Assembly (NCBI GenBank): GCA_031285565.1
Contig: JAITVY010000025.1
Location: 1 to 52,547 of the forward strand
Origin: Tannerella sp.
GTDB taxonomy: Bacteria; Bacteroidota; Bacteroidia; Bacteroidales; Tannerellaceae
Direction: 5' to 3'
DNA: 52,547 nucleotides
Made by a program: the position numbers and the translations under genes. Below, piece by piece: positions 19,734 through 28,859 of this stretch. The notes under the pieces were generated by a model. It was not told the origin of the DNA. It searched no databases and saw only the letters and a list, made by a program, of their open reading frames with translations. The first letter of the stretch is position 1, and each line of letters begins with the position of its first letter.

Positions 19734-22700
19734 TTAGTCTCTTTTGAATTGTGATGGTTTGACATGGTATTCTTCCTGAAAGCATTTGCTGAAATAACTA
19801 ACGGTTCCGAAGCCGACCTGATCTGCAACCTCAGAAACAGAAATCCCTTTTTCCAGTAGAAGTGTAGCGCGTTTTAACCTGACAGACCGGATGAAGCCTG
19901 TCGGTGTTTGTCCTATAATCGCAACGAGCTTCCGGTATAGGCCTGTCCGGTCCATATGCATATCTTTACTGAATTGTTCGACCGAATAGTTCGGATTGCT
20001 CATGTTTTTTTCAATACATTCCAATGCTCTTTTTACCAGTTGTTCATCCATATGCGAAGTGGTAACTGACTCGGGATTGATAACCAGCGCTTTTTTGAAT
20101 AATTCTTTTCGTTTCTCCTGTTGTTCAATAAGATGCCGGATACGGAGCAGTAGAATATCCATATTGAAAGGTTTGGATATATATGCGTCCGCACCTGCTT
20201 CATATCCTTCAAGTTGTGCTTTTTCGGAAGAACGTGCCGTAAGAATAATAACCGGAATATGCGAAGTGTCGATGTTTGATTTTAATTTATGGCATAACTC
20301 CAGTCCGTTCATCTCAGGCATCATGAAATCGCTAATGACAAGGTTTGGCGAATTGTTTACAACCATATCATAGCCTTCAGCCCCATTGGAAGCTTCGATT
20401 ACTGCATAAAATTCCCTTAATTCATTGCACAGGAATGTCCGGAATTCATCATTATCTTCTACAATTAATATTGTGAACGGATGGCCTGTTTCCATTTTTT
20501 CCGTTAATTCGTTGGTGCTTTTGCCGGCAGGACGCAAATTACCCGGAATATATACTGTAAAAGTACTCCCCTTGTCCGGTTCACTGTTCACCTCGATATG
20601 TCCGTTATGTAATTGTACATATTCCTGAACCAGATGCAGGCCGATACCACTTCCTGTGTTTGGCGTTTTTTCTCTTTTCACCTGATAGAACCGGGTAAAA
20701 ATATTCGATAATTCTTTTTCCGGAATACCACATCCAGTATCAGATACCTGTATTCTGATTACCGGAATGTTGTTCTCGTGTAGTAGCTCGACCGTAAACC
20801 TGATAGAACCATCCCGGGATGTAAATTTATAGGCATTCGAAAGCAGGTTATTGATGATTATCCTTAATTTATGCTGGTCAATATAGGCATGAATGTTTGC
20901 TGGAGAGATATCCCAGGTGAATTGGATACCTTTATTAATACTTAATTCTTCAAAGGTTGAGCTTATAGAAGAACCAAATTCATTGATCTGGCAATAGCTC
21001 AGGTTTAGTTTTTCACCATTCATTTCCAATTTCCTGAAATCGAGAAGCTGGTTTACCAGCAAGAGCAGGTTATTCGAATTACGCCTGATGCCTTCTAACT
21101 GCACTTTTATTTTCTCATCGGTAACTTTCTTTATCACAGAATCTAACGGCGTAAGGATGAGCGTAAGTGGAGTACGTAATTCATGGCTTATGTTCGTGAA
21201 AAAACGAAACTTCAGTTGATCCAGCTCTTCTTTTTGCTGCAATTTCATTTTGTCCTTGTTTTTCCTGTAAGTATAGAATACTGCCAGATAGCAGGTTATT
21301 GCTATAAAAATTAAATAAATGAAATAGGCTGCCGGGGTTTGCCAGAAAGGTGGTGATATGTATATCTTCATTTCGGCATATTCGTCATTCCATTCGCGTG
21401 AGTTGTTTGCGGCATGTACTTTCAGTATATATGTTCCGGGAGCCAGGTTTGTATAGTTTATACGGCCCATTCCGTCTGATGTCGTTATTTCACGCCAGGA
21501 GTTGTCGACCCCTTCCAATTTGAAACGGTAAAATGTCTGGGTCGGATTTATATAATTCAGGGCTGATAATTCAAAACCGATAAAATTCTGATCGTGTTTT
21601 AGTTTGAGTTCACGGGTAGAAGTAATCGCCTGATTTAAAATAATATTCCCATTGTATTCTTCCCCTTGTTTAATTTCCTGGGCGGAGAGAAAGAACCTGA
21701 TAAATAGGGGTGTGGATAGTTTTTGAGGTCCCAGGTAAAGTTGTGTATAATTAATTTCATTAAAACCGTCCAGACCACCCCAGAAAAGCTTTCCATCCGG
21801 ATCAAGATATACCGAGCGGGGCAGGAATTCATATGCAATCACACCATCGTAGCGGTTGAAGTTAATAAATGAATATTGATAGCCAGCTTCTTTTTCTATT
21901 AATTCTACCTGGGAGATCCCATTCGATGTTGAGAGCCAGATACGGTGTAAATGGTCTTCGACAATAGATTTGATGACATTATTGACTAATCCGTCTTCCG
22001 TATGAAAAGACGATAATTTGCCGGATTTGGGATCCCATACATTTATCCCGTCATTCGTTCCAAACCAGGTCAGTCCCCTGCTATCTATTAAAAGGCAATT
22101 GTAGCTGTGGTTGGAATGGATAAACATTTTGTTTCCAGGATCAGCCTGCTGTGACGGAAGAGTCAGGATATCCCTTTTTAAATCATAGATGAATACTCCC
22201 TGTCCGGATAATCCGATTAATGTATCCTGCCCGTATTCAGTTAATTGATAAACAGTTCCTGGTTGTGGTTTTTCCTTTGTATTTATCGGATCGTATTTAC
22301 CCGACTGCGGATCAAAACTACCGAATCCCTGATTCGTTCCAAGAAAGAAGCGGCCGTCAAATGTTTCATAAAGAAAGTATATACTATGAAAAGGAAACGT
22401 ATAATGTTTAACATTGCCATTGTCGAGGCAATATAACCCATAGCTGTTATCGGTGCAAACCCATATACGTTGTGAATTATCTTTCCATAACATACTGCAG
22501 GATGCTTTGGACGGAATCCCGGGATGCAGTGAAAGCGGAGTACTTGTGGGGTGGTTTTCTTCGGTTATCGTATATTGAAACAGGCCTTGTTGAGTGCCTG
22601 CTAATATTTGATTTTTATTCCTGCAAAAGCTATATACCATTAATTCATTGCCGTTGGTTGGTTGGAAAAGGGTCCGTCCGAAGTTCCTGAATTTAAAACG

Positions 22701-23723
22701 TTCCGGGTGATAATAAAGAAGACCGCGGTTACTGGTGCCAAGCCAAAATCCACCGTTTTTGTCATTATATTGCGTGTAAATGACTGATTCCAGGATCCGG
22801 CCGTCTACCAGTTGCAGTTGGGTTGTGAGTCTTTTTTCTGTCTGGTATTTATCGATAAACCAAAAACCATTTTGAGTGCTTACCCAGCAGTTACCGTCTT
22901 TGTCAACCGTTAATGTATTCAATGAAATATCTGTCTCTATTATTTTATTCCATTTGCGGTTTTTTGTGTTGAAACTGTGCATGATTCCACCGTTGCCTCC
23001 GTTCCGGATCTGGTATAGATGCTGCATATATGGTACTACATGCAATGTATTTGTATGATGGCTTTCCTGCTGCCCGAAAGGATTTTCCCTGTATAACTCG
23101 TTCGCTGTTTCTGTCTCATAACAAACCATTAGACCTGACCTGTAGAACAGGAAGACCTGCTTATCTATAACAGCCAAGTCGTATAAAATATCTTTTTTAC
23201 CATTCATTTCGGATACGCCAGTCAGGAAAATACGGGTTTTGCCATCTTTGCAGTTCCGGTAAATCAGTTGGTCTTCTGTTGTCTGGAGCCAATAATTATA
23301 GTCGGAGTCCATAAAAAAGTTCTTGAGAGGTTTATCGACTCCCAGTAATCCCAATACGCTATCCGTATTTGTCACAAAAGATTCTTTACGGATATCACAA
23401 AGTTTTAGTTTAAACTGGTTTTTGATCCAGAGAAGTCCGTCAATCCCTACATATGTACGATTGTAACCGTTATATTCCGTCAGGCTGCAAAGCTGTTCTT
23501 CGTTATAATGAAGATAATGAAACGAAGTACCATCATAGAGGTTTACCAAACCATCCGTGATAATAACCATTCGTCCATCGTGTAGCTGGGCTATACAGTT
23601 TATTTTGTTTTCAGATAGACCATCGTTGCTGTCGATGGGAGTGAAAGAGAAATGTTCCTGCCCCTGTGCATGAATTGCAAAGAGCAGGCATATGTTGATA
23701 TAGAAAAAATATTTAAGCGGCAT
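19734..23723 (-). CDS. Hybrid two-component system sensor kinase / response regulator (HTCS)
   Basis: One-piece sensor and regulator of 1329 residues, a Bacteroidota hallmark. In order: signal peptide (MPLKYFFYINICLLFAIHAQGQ); about 14 reg_prop propeller repeats (WVSTQNGFWF and similar) to about residue 690; Y_Y_Y domain (YRFKLEGVDNSWREI); one membrane helix near 775-797; HisKA with phospho-acceptor His847 (NISHELRTPL); HATPase with DTGCGIPEKEL and GSGIGLHLVQ; receiver with phospho-acceptor Asp1132 (LVISDFMMPEMNG); C-terminal AraC-type HTH. The start at 23723 gives a proper signal peptide and has a minus-strand -7 box 16 bases upstream. No susC/susD or glycosidase genes adjoin it, so its target is elsewhere. 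Confidence 0.95.
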   Translation of the reverse strand: MPLKYFFYINICLLFAIHAQGQEHFSFTPIDSNDGLSENKINCIAQLHDGRMVIITDGLVNLYDGTSFHYLHYNEEQLCSLTEYNGYNRTYVGIDGLLWIKNQFKLKLCDIRKESFVTNTDSVLGLLGVDKPLKNFFMDSDYNYWLQTTEDQLIYRNCKDGKTRIFLTGVSEMNGKKDILYDLAVIDKQVFLFYRSGLMVCYETETANELYRENPFGQQESHHTNTLHVVPYMQHLYQIRNGGNGGIMHSFNTKNRKWNKIIETDISLNTLTVDKDGNCWVSTQNGFWFIDKYQTEKRLTTQLQLVDGRILESVIYTQYNDKNGGFWLGTSNRGLLYYHPERFKFRNFGRTLFQPTNGNELMVYSFCRNKNQILAGTQQGLFQYTITEENHPTSTPLSLHPGIPSKASCSMLWKDNSQRIWVCTDNSYGLYCLDNGNVKHYTFPFHSIYFLYETFDGRFFLGTNQGFGSFDPQSGKYDPINTKEKPQPGTVYQLTEYGQDTLIGLSGQGVFIYDLKRDILTLPSQQADPGNKMFIHSNHSYNCLLIDSRGLTWFGTNDGINVWDPKSGKLSSFHTEDGLVNNVIKSIVEDHLHRIWLSTSNGISQVELIEKEAGYQYSFINFNRYDGVIAYEFLPRSVYLDPDGKLFWGGLDGFNEINYTQLYLGPQKLSTPLFIRFFLSAQEIKQGEEYNGNIILNQAITSTRELKLKHDQNFIGFELSALNYINPTQTFYRFKLEGVDNSWREITTSDGMGRINYTNLAPGTYILKVHAANNSREWNDEYAEMKIYISPPFWQTPAAYFIYLIFIAITCYLAVFYTYRKNKDKMKLQQKEELDQLKFRFFTNISHELRTPLTLILTPLDSVIKKVTDEKIKVQLEGIRRNSNNLLLLVNQLLDFRKLEMNGEKLNLSYCQINEFGSSISSTFEELSINKGIQFTWDISPANIHAYIDQHKLRIIINNLLSNAYKFTSRDGSIRFTVELLHENNIPVIRIQVSDTGCGIPEKELSNIFTRFYQVKREKTPNTGSGIGLHLVQEYVQLHNGHIEVNSEPDKGSTFTVYIPGNLRPAGKSTNELTEKMETGHPFTILIVEDNDEFRTFLCNELREFYAVIEASNGAEGYDMVVNNSPNLVISDFMMPEMNGLELCHKLKSNIDTSHIPVIILTARSSEKAQLEGYEAGADAYISKPFNMDILLLRIRHLIEQQEKRKELFKKALVINPESVTTSHMDEQLVKRALECIEKNMSNPNYSVEQFSKDMHMDRTGLYRKLVAIIGQTPTGFIRSVRLKRATLLLEKGISVSEVADQVGFGTVSYFSKCFQEEYHVKPSQFKRD

Positions 23724-23738
23724 CTGATTTGATTTATT

Positions 23739-23746
23739 CAAATGTA
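23739..23746 (-). promoter_or_regulatory. -7 box of the HTCS gene
   Basis: On the minus strand this reads TACATTTG, matching TAnnTTTG, 16 bases upstream of the chosen HTCS start codon. Confidence 0.45.
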
Positions 23747-23793
23747 TAGAAAAATCTTTTATAGTCAAAATGCTATCATGCATAAAAATATCG

Positions 23794-23801
23794 TACCTTT
23801 G
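23794..23801 (+). promoter_or_regulatory. -7 box of the queC-queF promoter
   Basis: TACCTTTG matches TAnnTTTG. Transcription would start near 23808, leaving a leader of about 77 bases before the queC start codon, long enough for the structure at 23819-23879. Confidence 0.5.
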
Positions 23802-23818
23802 TACCGTGTGCTTGCATA

Positions 23819-23879
23819 GGGGTTATCTTGTTTTTTAGTGAAAAACCGGAATAATCTCTTAACCACGTTAAAAACAAGG
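23819..23879 (+). promoter_or_regulatory. Candidate pseudoknotted leader RNA controlling queC
   Basis: GGTTA (23821-23825) can pair with TAACC (23860-23864). CTTGTTTTT (23827-23835) can pair with AAAAACAAG (23870-23878), which contains the likely ribosome-binding site just before the queC ATG. The two helices interleave, giving an H-type pseudoknot. A local hairpin, GTTTTT (23830-23835) with AAAAAC (23841-23846), competes for the same U-run and would free the site. This is the logic of translational preQ1 riboswitches, and the end resembles the A-rich tail of class I aptamers, but I could not fit the rest to a known preQ1 consensus. Confidence 0.4.
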
Positions 23880-23884
23880 AAAAA

Positions 23885-24538
23885 ATGAAATATCAAGATG
23901 CTGCAATGGTCTGCTTTTCGGGCGGCCAGGATTCTACCACCTGCCTTTTCTGGGCAAAGAAACACTTCAAGAGGGTTGAAGCTGTTTGTTTTACATATGG
24001 TCAAAAACATTCACAGGAAATAGATATAGCACGCCGGATTGCTGCCGATGCTGCTGTGCCGTTCCAGTTGCTAGATGTTTCGTTATTGGCTCAGTTGGCT
24101 CCTAATTCATTAACAGATAGTACTATCGAGATGGATCAGGAACAACCAGCCGGGAGCTATCCGAATACGTTCGTGCCGGGACGGAATATGATTTTCCTTA
24201 CGTTTGCGGCTGTTCTGGCACGAAGTAAAGATATCTTTCATTTGGTAACAGGTGTTTCCGAAGCCGATTACAGCGGTTATCCGGATTGCCGGGATACGTT
24301 TGTCCGTTCGCTGAACGTTACGCTTAATCTGGCAATGGATGAACTGTTTGTGCTTCATACTCCGTTGATGAACCGTGATAAAAGCGAAGTATGGCAGTTG
24401 GCAGATGAGTTAGGAGTATTCGACCTGGTTCGTACCCAGACATTAACGTGCTACAATGGTATTCCGGCTGATGGCTGCGGACACTGCCCTGCATGTAAAC
24501 TGAGGCGGGAGGGGTTGGAGAAATACTTAAACAAGTGA
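23885..24538 (+). CDS. queC: 7-cyano-7-deazaguanine (preQ0) synthase
   Basis: ATP-dependent enzyme converting 7-carboxy-7-deazaguanine to preQ0 in queuosine biosynthesis. The PP-loop motif SGGQDS is at residues 12-17, and a C-terminal zinc site is formed by Cys189, Cys198, Cys201 and Cys204 ([16 protein letters not shown]). The length of 217 residues is normal. queF follows after 34 bases, making a two-gene queuosine operon. The leader may be regulated, as described for 23819-23879. Confidence 0.96.
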   Translation: MKYQDAAMVCFSGGQDSTTCLFWAKKHFKRVEAVCFTYGQKHSQEIDIARRIAADAAVPFQLLDVSLLAQLAPNSLTDSTIEMDQEQPAGSYPNTFVPGRNMIFLTFAAVLARSKDIFHLVTGVSEADYSGYPDCRDTFVRSLNVTLNLAMDELFVLHTPLMNRDKSEVWQLADELGVFDLVRTQTLTCYNGIPADGCGHCPACKLRREGLEKYLNK

Positions 24539-24572
24539 TTAATGGTTAGTGATTAATTATTAATGCAAATTT

Positions 24573-25022
24573 ATGGAAAAAGAATTATCCTTATTAGGAG
24601 GAAAGACTGTATATAAACAGGATTATGCTCCTGAAGTGTTAGAGGTATTTACCAATAAACATCCTGATAATGATTATTGGGTACGTTTTAATTGTCCGGA
24701 ATTTACGAGTTTGTGCCCGATCACCGGACAGCCTGATTTCGCGACTATCCTGATTGATTATATCCCGGGTGTAAAGATGGTAGAAAGTAAAAGCCTGAAA
24801 TTATACCTGTTCAGTTTTCGTAATCATGGTGCATTCCATGAGGACTGTGTCAATCTGATTATGAAAGACCTGATTCGCCTGATGGACCCCAGGTATATTG
24901 AAGTCACAGGAATCTTTACACCGCGTGGCGGAATCAGTATTTATCCGTATTGTAATTACGGTCGTCCGGGTACAAAATATGAAGCATTGGCTGAACAACG
25001 CCTGTTTACGCATAAGGCATAA
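24573..25022 (+). CDS. queF: NADPH-dependent preQ0 reductase
   Basis: Reduces the nitrile of preQ0 to preQ1, the base inserted into tRNA. This is the short unimodular tunnel-fold type (149 residues). The active-site segment [13 protein letters not shown] gives nucleophile Cys48 and Asp55, and the QueF motif [22 protein letters not shown] is complete. It lies 34 bases after queC and acts directly on its product, so the two should be co-transcribed. Confidence 0.96.
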   Translation: MEKELSLLGGKTVYKQDYAPEVLEVFTNKHPDNDYWVRFNCPEFTSLCPITGQPDFATILIDYIPGVKMVESKSLKLYLFSFRNHGAFHEDCVNLIMKDLIRLMDPRYIEVTGIFTPRGGISIYPYCNYGRPGTKYEALAEQRLFTHKA

Positions 25023-25150
25023 AAGAGTAGTCAGTAGCTAGTAGTTAGTAGTAAGTAGGATTACCCTCAGAAGTCAGGGTTGCCAGCACCTCGACAAGCT
25101 TAAGATGACTAAAAAGGGTAATCACTATTCCGGCTTCAATAATAATTAAT

Positions 25151-26782
25151 TTACAGATTCAGATTCATGTCTTTGGGATATTTTACACTGTAACTGATCT
25201 GGTAAGTTTTTGTTTCGCCCGGAGCAAATGTTTCTTCCCAGGTAACCACGCCTGTCTCTGTAATGTTATGAGTTGGTTTGGTTGTTTCTTTCAGCAGTTC
25301 CACTTCAACGCCTTTTTGCGTGGATTTCGGATACTGGTCTTTAACTACCATCTTTATCGATTTTTTCTGGTTGTTTTTTACTGTAATTTTATAAGTAAAT
25401 ACCTGTTTTATATCTGAACCGAATGTCTTTTTACTACTAAAGTCATGCATTTTTTCTCTTTTTACGGATACCCGTTGGTCTGTACCTAATGTCAGTGTAA
25501 GATTCTCCATGGTTGATGTTCCGTCGATAACCGTTTCGCCGATGTACATTCCATCGTACGTAATTTGCGCCTTTCCGCGTGGTAAATCCAGCTTTTCGGC
25601 ATCAATTATTTCGGCTAATAAGTACGACTCCGAATCCAGTTTCGGTGCGCAGTAGAACTGGTAATCAGCTTTTGTTTCCTGGGTGCGCAGGTCAATATTC
25701 TGCTCTTTATCGTCACCGGGGATTGTATATGGTACATCAATTGCATAGGTCATCATTAATTGATTGTCTTCTATGGTTAAATAGTCGCTTAAAGTGTTTT
25801 GTCCGGTTTCTTCAAAAGCCAAATCTTTCATAGCGGATTTTTTGTCGTAGCCGTATGAGTTTTGCATTGCAGCTGAATTTTGTAGAGATATTGTTTGCCT
25901 TTCCTGCAGGAACCATGTCCGGAAGAGAGGTGCTGTTTTTCCGTTATTGGGTGTACCGGTCGACAAAGTCAGCTTCACATCTTTCCAGTCAAGACCTGTA
26001 GTCTGGAAAACGTTTGCTTTTGAAATAATCTGGATCGGCCGGTCGGTTGATATGACATTTATATTGTAATACGGTTTCCAGCCGGCATCATAGGTGCAAT
26101 AGCTAATGACAAACTGTGCTGTTCCGGCATCTTTTGCCGTTACATTCATTTTAAGCATTCCTACTGTTTGTGTTTCTTCTTCTACCGTTTCCACCCGGTT
26201 ATTCAGTTTGGCTATTGCAGCTTCCATGTGTGTTTTTTCATTTTCATTTTTCATCAGGAGGGTTTCTACCTCTATGCTTTTGTTTTTGTAATAATCGATG
26301 GCTTTTATCAGTTCGTCCAACGACATTTTATTTTTACAACTGTCCTTTTCCGAACTCAGAATCTTCTGTGTAATGCTTTTGCCGAATAGTGCGTGCATTT
26401 CTTTATTCACTTTTATTTCAATCTCTATCAGCTTGATTTTTTCCTGGTAATAATTGACGGAATCTTCTACTTCTTTTCGTATCTGTTCGATGTTCTTTTT
26501 CGAAATATGGTCTTCATAGTATTCGTATGCCGAAACCATAACACCGTTGTTCGTCTTTATTTTTATACTGTTGGGGTCTACATTGGGGCTCAGGTCTTTA
26601 ATGATTAGTTCGTGACTTCCTTTTGTTAGAGTTGCTGATGCCGAATGCTTCAGTTCCGCGCCATTGTAAAAGATCGTTGCTTCATTCAATCCGGAAGAAA
26701 TGGTTTTCTTCTCATATGCATTTGTATTCATGATTAAAAACATCAGAAAAATGCCTGCCATAAAAAGTCGTTTTGTTTCCAT
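25151..26782 (-). CDS. Exported DUF4139 (mucoidy inhibitor MuiA-like) protein
   Basis: A 543-residue exported protein. Order: signal peptide (METKRLFMAGIFLMFLIMNTNA); N-terminal DUF4140 beta domain (ATIFYNGAELKHSASATLTKGSHELII); a long coiled coil at about residues 85-205 (QIRKEVEDSVNYYQEKIKLIEIE onward); and a C-terminal DUF4139 domain ending in VTWEETFAPGETKTYQISYSVKYP. This layout is that of the mucoidy inhibitor A family, whose molecular role is not established. No transmembrane anchor is seen. A coding-free gap of about 130 bases separates it from the DUF4230 pair upstream. Confidence 0.88.
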   Translation of the reverse strand: METKRLFMAGIFLMFLIMNTNAYEKKTISSGLNEATIFYNGAELKHSASATLTKGSHELIIKDLSPNVDPNSIKIKTNNGVMVSAYEYYEDHISKKNIEQIRKEVEDSVNYYQEKIKLIEIEIKVNKEMHALFGKSITQKILSSEKDSCKNKMSLDELIKAIDYYKNKSIEVETLLMKNENEKTHMEAAIAKLNNRVETVEEETQTVGMLKMNVTAKDAGTAQFVISYCTYDAGWKPYYNINVISTDRPIQIISKANVFQTTGLDWKDVKLTLSTGTPNNGKTAPLFRTWFLQERQTISLQNSAAMQNSYGYDKKSAMKDLAFEETGQNTLSDYLTIEDNQLMMTYAIDVPYTIPGDDKEQNIDLRTQETKADYQFYCAPKLDSESYLLAEIIDAEKLDLPRGKAQITYDGMYIGETVIDGTSTMENLTLTLGTDQRVSVKREKMHDFSSKKTFGSDIKQVFTYKITVKNNQKKSIKMVVKDQYPKSTQKGVEVELLKETTKPTHNITETGVVTWEETFAPGETKTYQISYSVKYPKDMNLNL

Positions 26783-26909
26783 ATTTGTCTGTTTTAGGTT
26801 TTTCAGACAAATATATATCCTTTAAAAGTGGTTTTCCGGGTATAATGGATGAGGTGTTGGTCTCGCTTTGTGAAAAGAGGGTTTTAATAAGTGAAGAAAG
26901 TACTTTAGG

Positions 26910-27539
26910 CTACTGATTGTTTTGATGATATTCCGGGAGAATGTGTGGTTGTTCTTCGTTTCTCCATCCGTCAGGGTAGTTGTCGACAATGATAACATGG
27001 TCCCTGAATTTGGAAAAGAGAATGGCTAACGATTGGAGTGCATTTTCGCGTGCCCTTTTCACGTAGCCTTTTTCATACATCTGGTTTTCGATCCGTTGTT
27101 TGTAACGTTGTTTAATATAATTTTCTTCGGCTGTGCTTAATGGGGTTTCCACGGGTTCTTCCGGAAACTGCAAATTCCAGACATCGAGTATTTCCGAACT
27201 GTTACTTGTTGATTCATAGATCTCAATGCATTCGGGGGGCAATTGAACGATTAAGGTATCGCCATGTTCCACCATTGGAATGTTTTCAATATCGAAGCGG
27301 ATGTAAATCTGCGCTTTAATTCTTGAAACAACTCCTTTGATATTCACCGTGTCTTTATAAATATCTTCCATGGTGATATCCAATGTCGAGAGTTTGACAG
27401 CCTGTTTAATCTCTTCTATTTTAGCCGGAAGTGTCTTGATGGCGGGCTGGTTGAACCGGTTATAAACGAGATATCCGGTTATAATCAATAGTACGATAAT
27501 GATACAAGCTATAATCCACCACTTTAGTTTGCGCATCAT
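26910..27539 (-). CDS. DUF4230 domain protein, single-span membrane anchored
   Basis: A 209-residue protein with one N-terminal membrane helix (WWIIACIIIVLLIITGYLVY) and a DUF4230 domain (VSRIKAQIYIRFDIENI, then GDTLIVQLPPECIEIYES). The tail is helical with conserved basic residues. It is the second gene of a pair: the upstream gene, also DUF4230, stops three bases before this start (ATGATG). The two probably interact on the periplasmic side of the inner membrane. The function of DUF4230 is unknown. Confidence 0.83.
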   Translation of the reverse strand: MMRKLKWWIIACIIIVLLIITGYLVYNRFNQPAIKTLPAKIEEIKQAVKLSTLDITMEDIYKDTVNIKGVVSRIKAQIYIRFDIENIPMVEHGDTLIVQLPPECIEIYESTSNSSEILDVWNLQFPEEPVETPLSTAEENYIKQRYKQRIENQMYEKGYVKRARENALQSLAILFSKFRDHVIIVDNYPDGWRNEEQPHILPEYHQNNQ

Positions 27540-27542
27540 TGT

Positions 27543-28163
27543 TTATTCCTCCCTGAATTTAATATCAGCCCGGTAGCCCCAATTTTCCAACAGTGTACCG
27601 AAATAAATACGTGCTTTGCTTTCTGCATTTTTTATGAATTCATCCTTAAAGCGGGCGTTTTCAGTCATTTCTTTCGACAGTATTTTACTGGCTTCGTCTT
27701 TTGCTTTTGCTTTTTCTTCGGGAGTCAGCCGCGTGCGGTATATTGAAATCCGTTCATGCTCGGTTTTTATTTCAAAATCCCGTCCCCATTCTTTTATTTC
27801 GATCGGAGGTAGAATCAACGTGCAGTGTTTTCGGGACGGATCGATAACGACATCTTCTTCTTTCAGTTTACTCAGGTCGACGAATGCAGAAAAATATGTT
27901 CCGAAAGAATATATCCCAATACGTTTGCCGACAGTTGTTTTTCGTTTCATCCAGTCTACCGCATCGGAAAAAATGCCGGATCGTGAACCGATTTCCTTAA
28001 ACTGAATGTCCGGATCGTCGATGATAAATGTTTTTTCTACCCGGACTTCGGCCAAAGAAAGTTCATTAATATCCTTTAATTCAAAATAAAGCGATGGCTC
28101 TTCTTTTTTGCAAGCCATACACCCGGTCAGGATTATGAGTATGTATAGGATCTTTTTTATCAC
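27543..28163 (-). CDS. DUF4230 domain lipoprotein
   Basis: A 206-residue lipoprotein: MIKKILYILIILTGCMACKKEEP has a lipobox with lipidation at Cys18 (a second cysteine at 15 is possible). The mature part follows the DUF4230 pattern: RVEKTFIIDD, then GKRIGIYSFGTYFSAFVDLSKL, DPSRKHCTLILPPIEI, and a charged helical C-terminus with WGYRADIKFREE. It is the first gene of the pair and is homologous in layout to the downstream membrane-anchored partner, suggesting an old duplication that now gives one inner-membrane and one lipidated subunit. Confidence 0.82.
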   Translation of the reverse strand: MIKKILYILIILTGCMACKKEEPSLYFELKDINELSLAEVRVEKTFIIDDPDIQFKEIGSRSGIFSDAVDWMKRKTTVGKRIGIYSFGTYFSAFVDLSKLKEEDVVIDPSRKHCTLILPPIEIKEWGRDFEIKTEHERISIYRTRLTPEEKAKAKDEASKILSKEMTENARFKDEFIKNAESKARIYFGTLLENWGYRADIKFREE

Positions 28164-28235
28164 TGGATAAAATTCAAAACAGTTACTTACAAAGATAGTC
28201 TTTTTTATAGAATATGTATTTCGATATTTATTCCT

Positions 28236-28243
28236 TATATTTG
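28236..28243 (+). promoter_or_regulatory. -7 box, outer promoter of the C_GCAxxG_C_C gene
   Basis: TATATTTG matches TAnnTTTG upstream of the paired element at 28258-28326. A second such box ends that element, so there may be two start points. Confidence 0.4.
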
Positions 28244-28254
28244 TTTCTAATAAT

Positions 28255-28326
28255 CGAAAATAGGATGCGCCTCGGACAAATCTTCAAGTAAACTTGATGT
28301 TTGCCTCTCGGCTTTTACTATTTTTG
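28255..28326 (+). promoter_or_regulatory. Structured leader or hairpin element ending in a -7 box
   Basis: AAAATAG (28257-28263) pairs with CTATTTT (28318-28324), enclosing GCCTCGG against CTCTCGGC and an inner AAG/CTT hairpin. The 3' end, TATTTTTG at 28319-28326, is itself a -7 consensus. It lies directly upstream of the C_GCAxxG_C_C gene. It could be a regulatory RNA, an operator, or a remnant mobile palindrome carrying a promoter; the sequence alone does not decide. Confidence 0.4.
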
Positions 28327-28382
28327 TGATATGGTAAAATAGGGAAAAGGGATTGACCCGCTTTAAAGAGATGGACAAAGGT

Positions 28383-28859
28383 ATGGATTTCAATATAGAA
28401 GAGCGTGTACAAAAAGCGCGTGACTTACATGCGGAAGGTTATAATTGTTCTCAAGCCGTATTTTTAGCTTACAGTGATTTATTTGGAATAGACAAGCAAT
28501 TTGCAGCTGTTATATCCGCTCCTTTGGGAGGTGGGATCGGTCGGTTGCGTGAAGTTTGTGGCTCTGTGTGCGCCATGTCGTTATTAGCAGGGCAAATAGT
28601 GCCGGTGTATGATCCGGCAGATAAGGATGTCAAAGCACGTAACTATGCCTTGGTGCAAGAGTTTGCCAATAAGTTCAGGGAAAAGAACGGGGCGATTGTT
28701 TGCCGGGAACTATTAGGACTGAATAAAACGGAACAAACTGAGGAGCAGGATTTCGGACGGATAACAACAAAGTACCAGCGGAAGTCATGCCGGGAATATG
28801 TTGCGGATGCGGCGCGGATTGTTGGGGAAAAGCTGAATCAATTGACAATTGACAGTTGA
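28383..28859 (+). CDS. C_GCAxxG_C_C family putative redox protein
   Basis: A small cytoplasmic protein of 158 residues in the C_GCAxxG_C_C family. The first cysteine lies in GYNCSQAV, followed by APLGGGIGRLREVCGSVCAM, with later cysteines in VCRELLG and KSCREYV. The conserved cysteines suggest metal or redox-cofactor binding, but the function is not established. The start at 28383 (MDFNIEERVQKA) matches where homologues usually begin and has AAAGG just upstream. In-frame alternatives are ATG 28371 and TTG 28353. Confidence 0.85.
   Translation: MDFNIEERVQKARDLHAEGYNCSQAVFLAYSDLFGIDKQFAAVISAPLGGGIGRLREVCGSVCAMSLLAGQIVPVYDPADKDVKARNYALVQEFANKFREKNGAIVCRELLGLNKTEQTEEQDFGRITTKYQRKSCREYVADAARIVGEKLNQLTIDS

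Noticed and set aside
23819..23884. Firm call of a class I preQ1 riboswitch
   Set aside because: The pseudoknot logic and tail fit, but the conserved loop and 5' stem of the class I consensus could not be placed, so only a candidate regulatory RNA is reported.
19734..24000. Polysaccharide utilisation locus around the HTCS gene
   Set aside because: No susC, susD or glycoside hydrolase gene is present on either side within the window.
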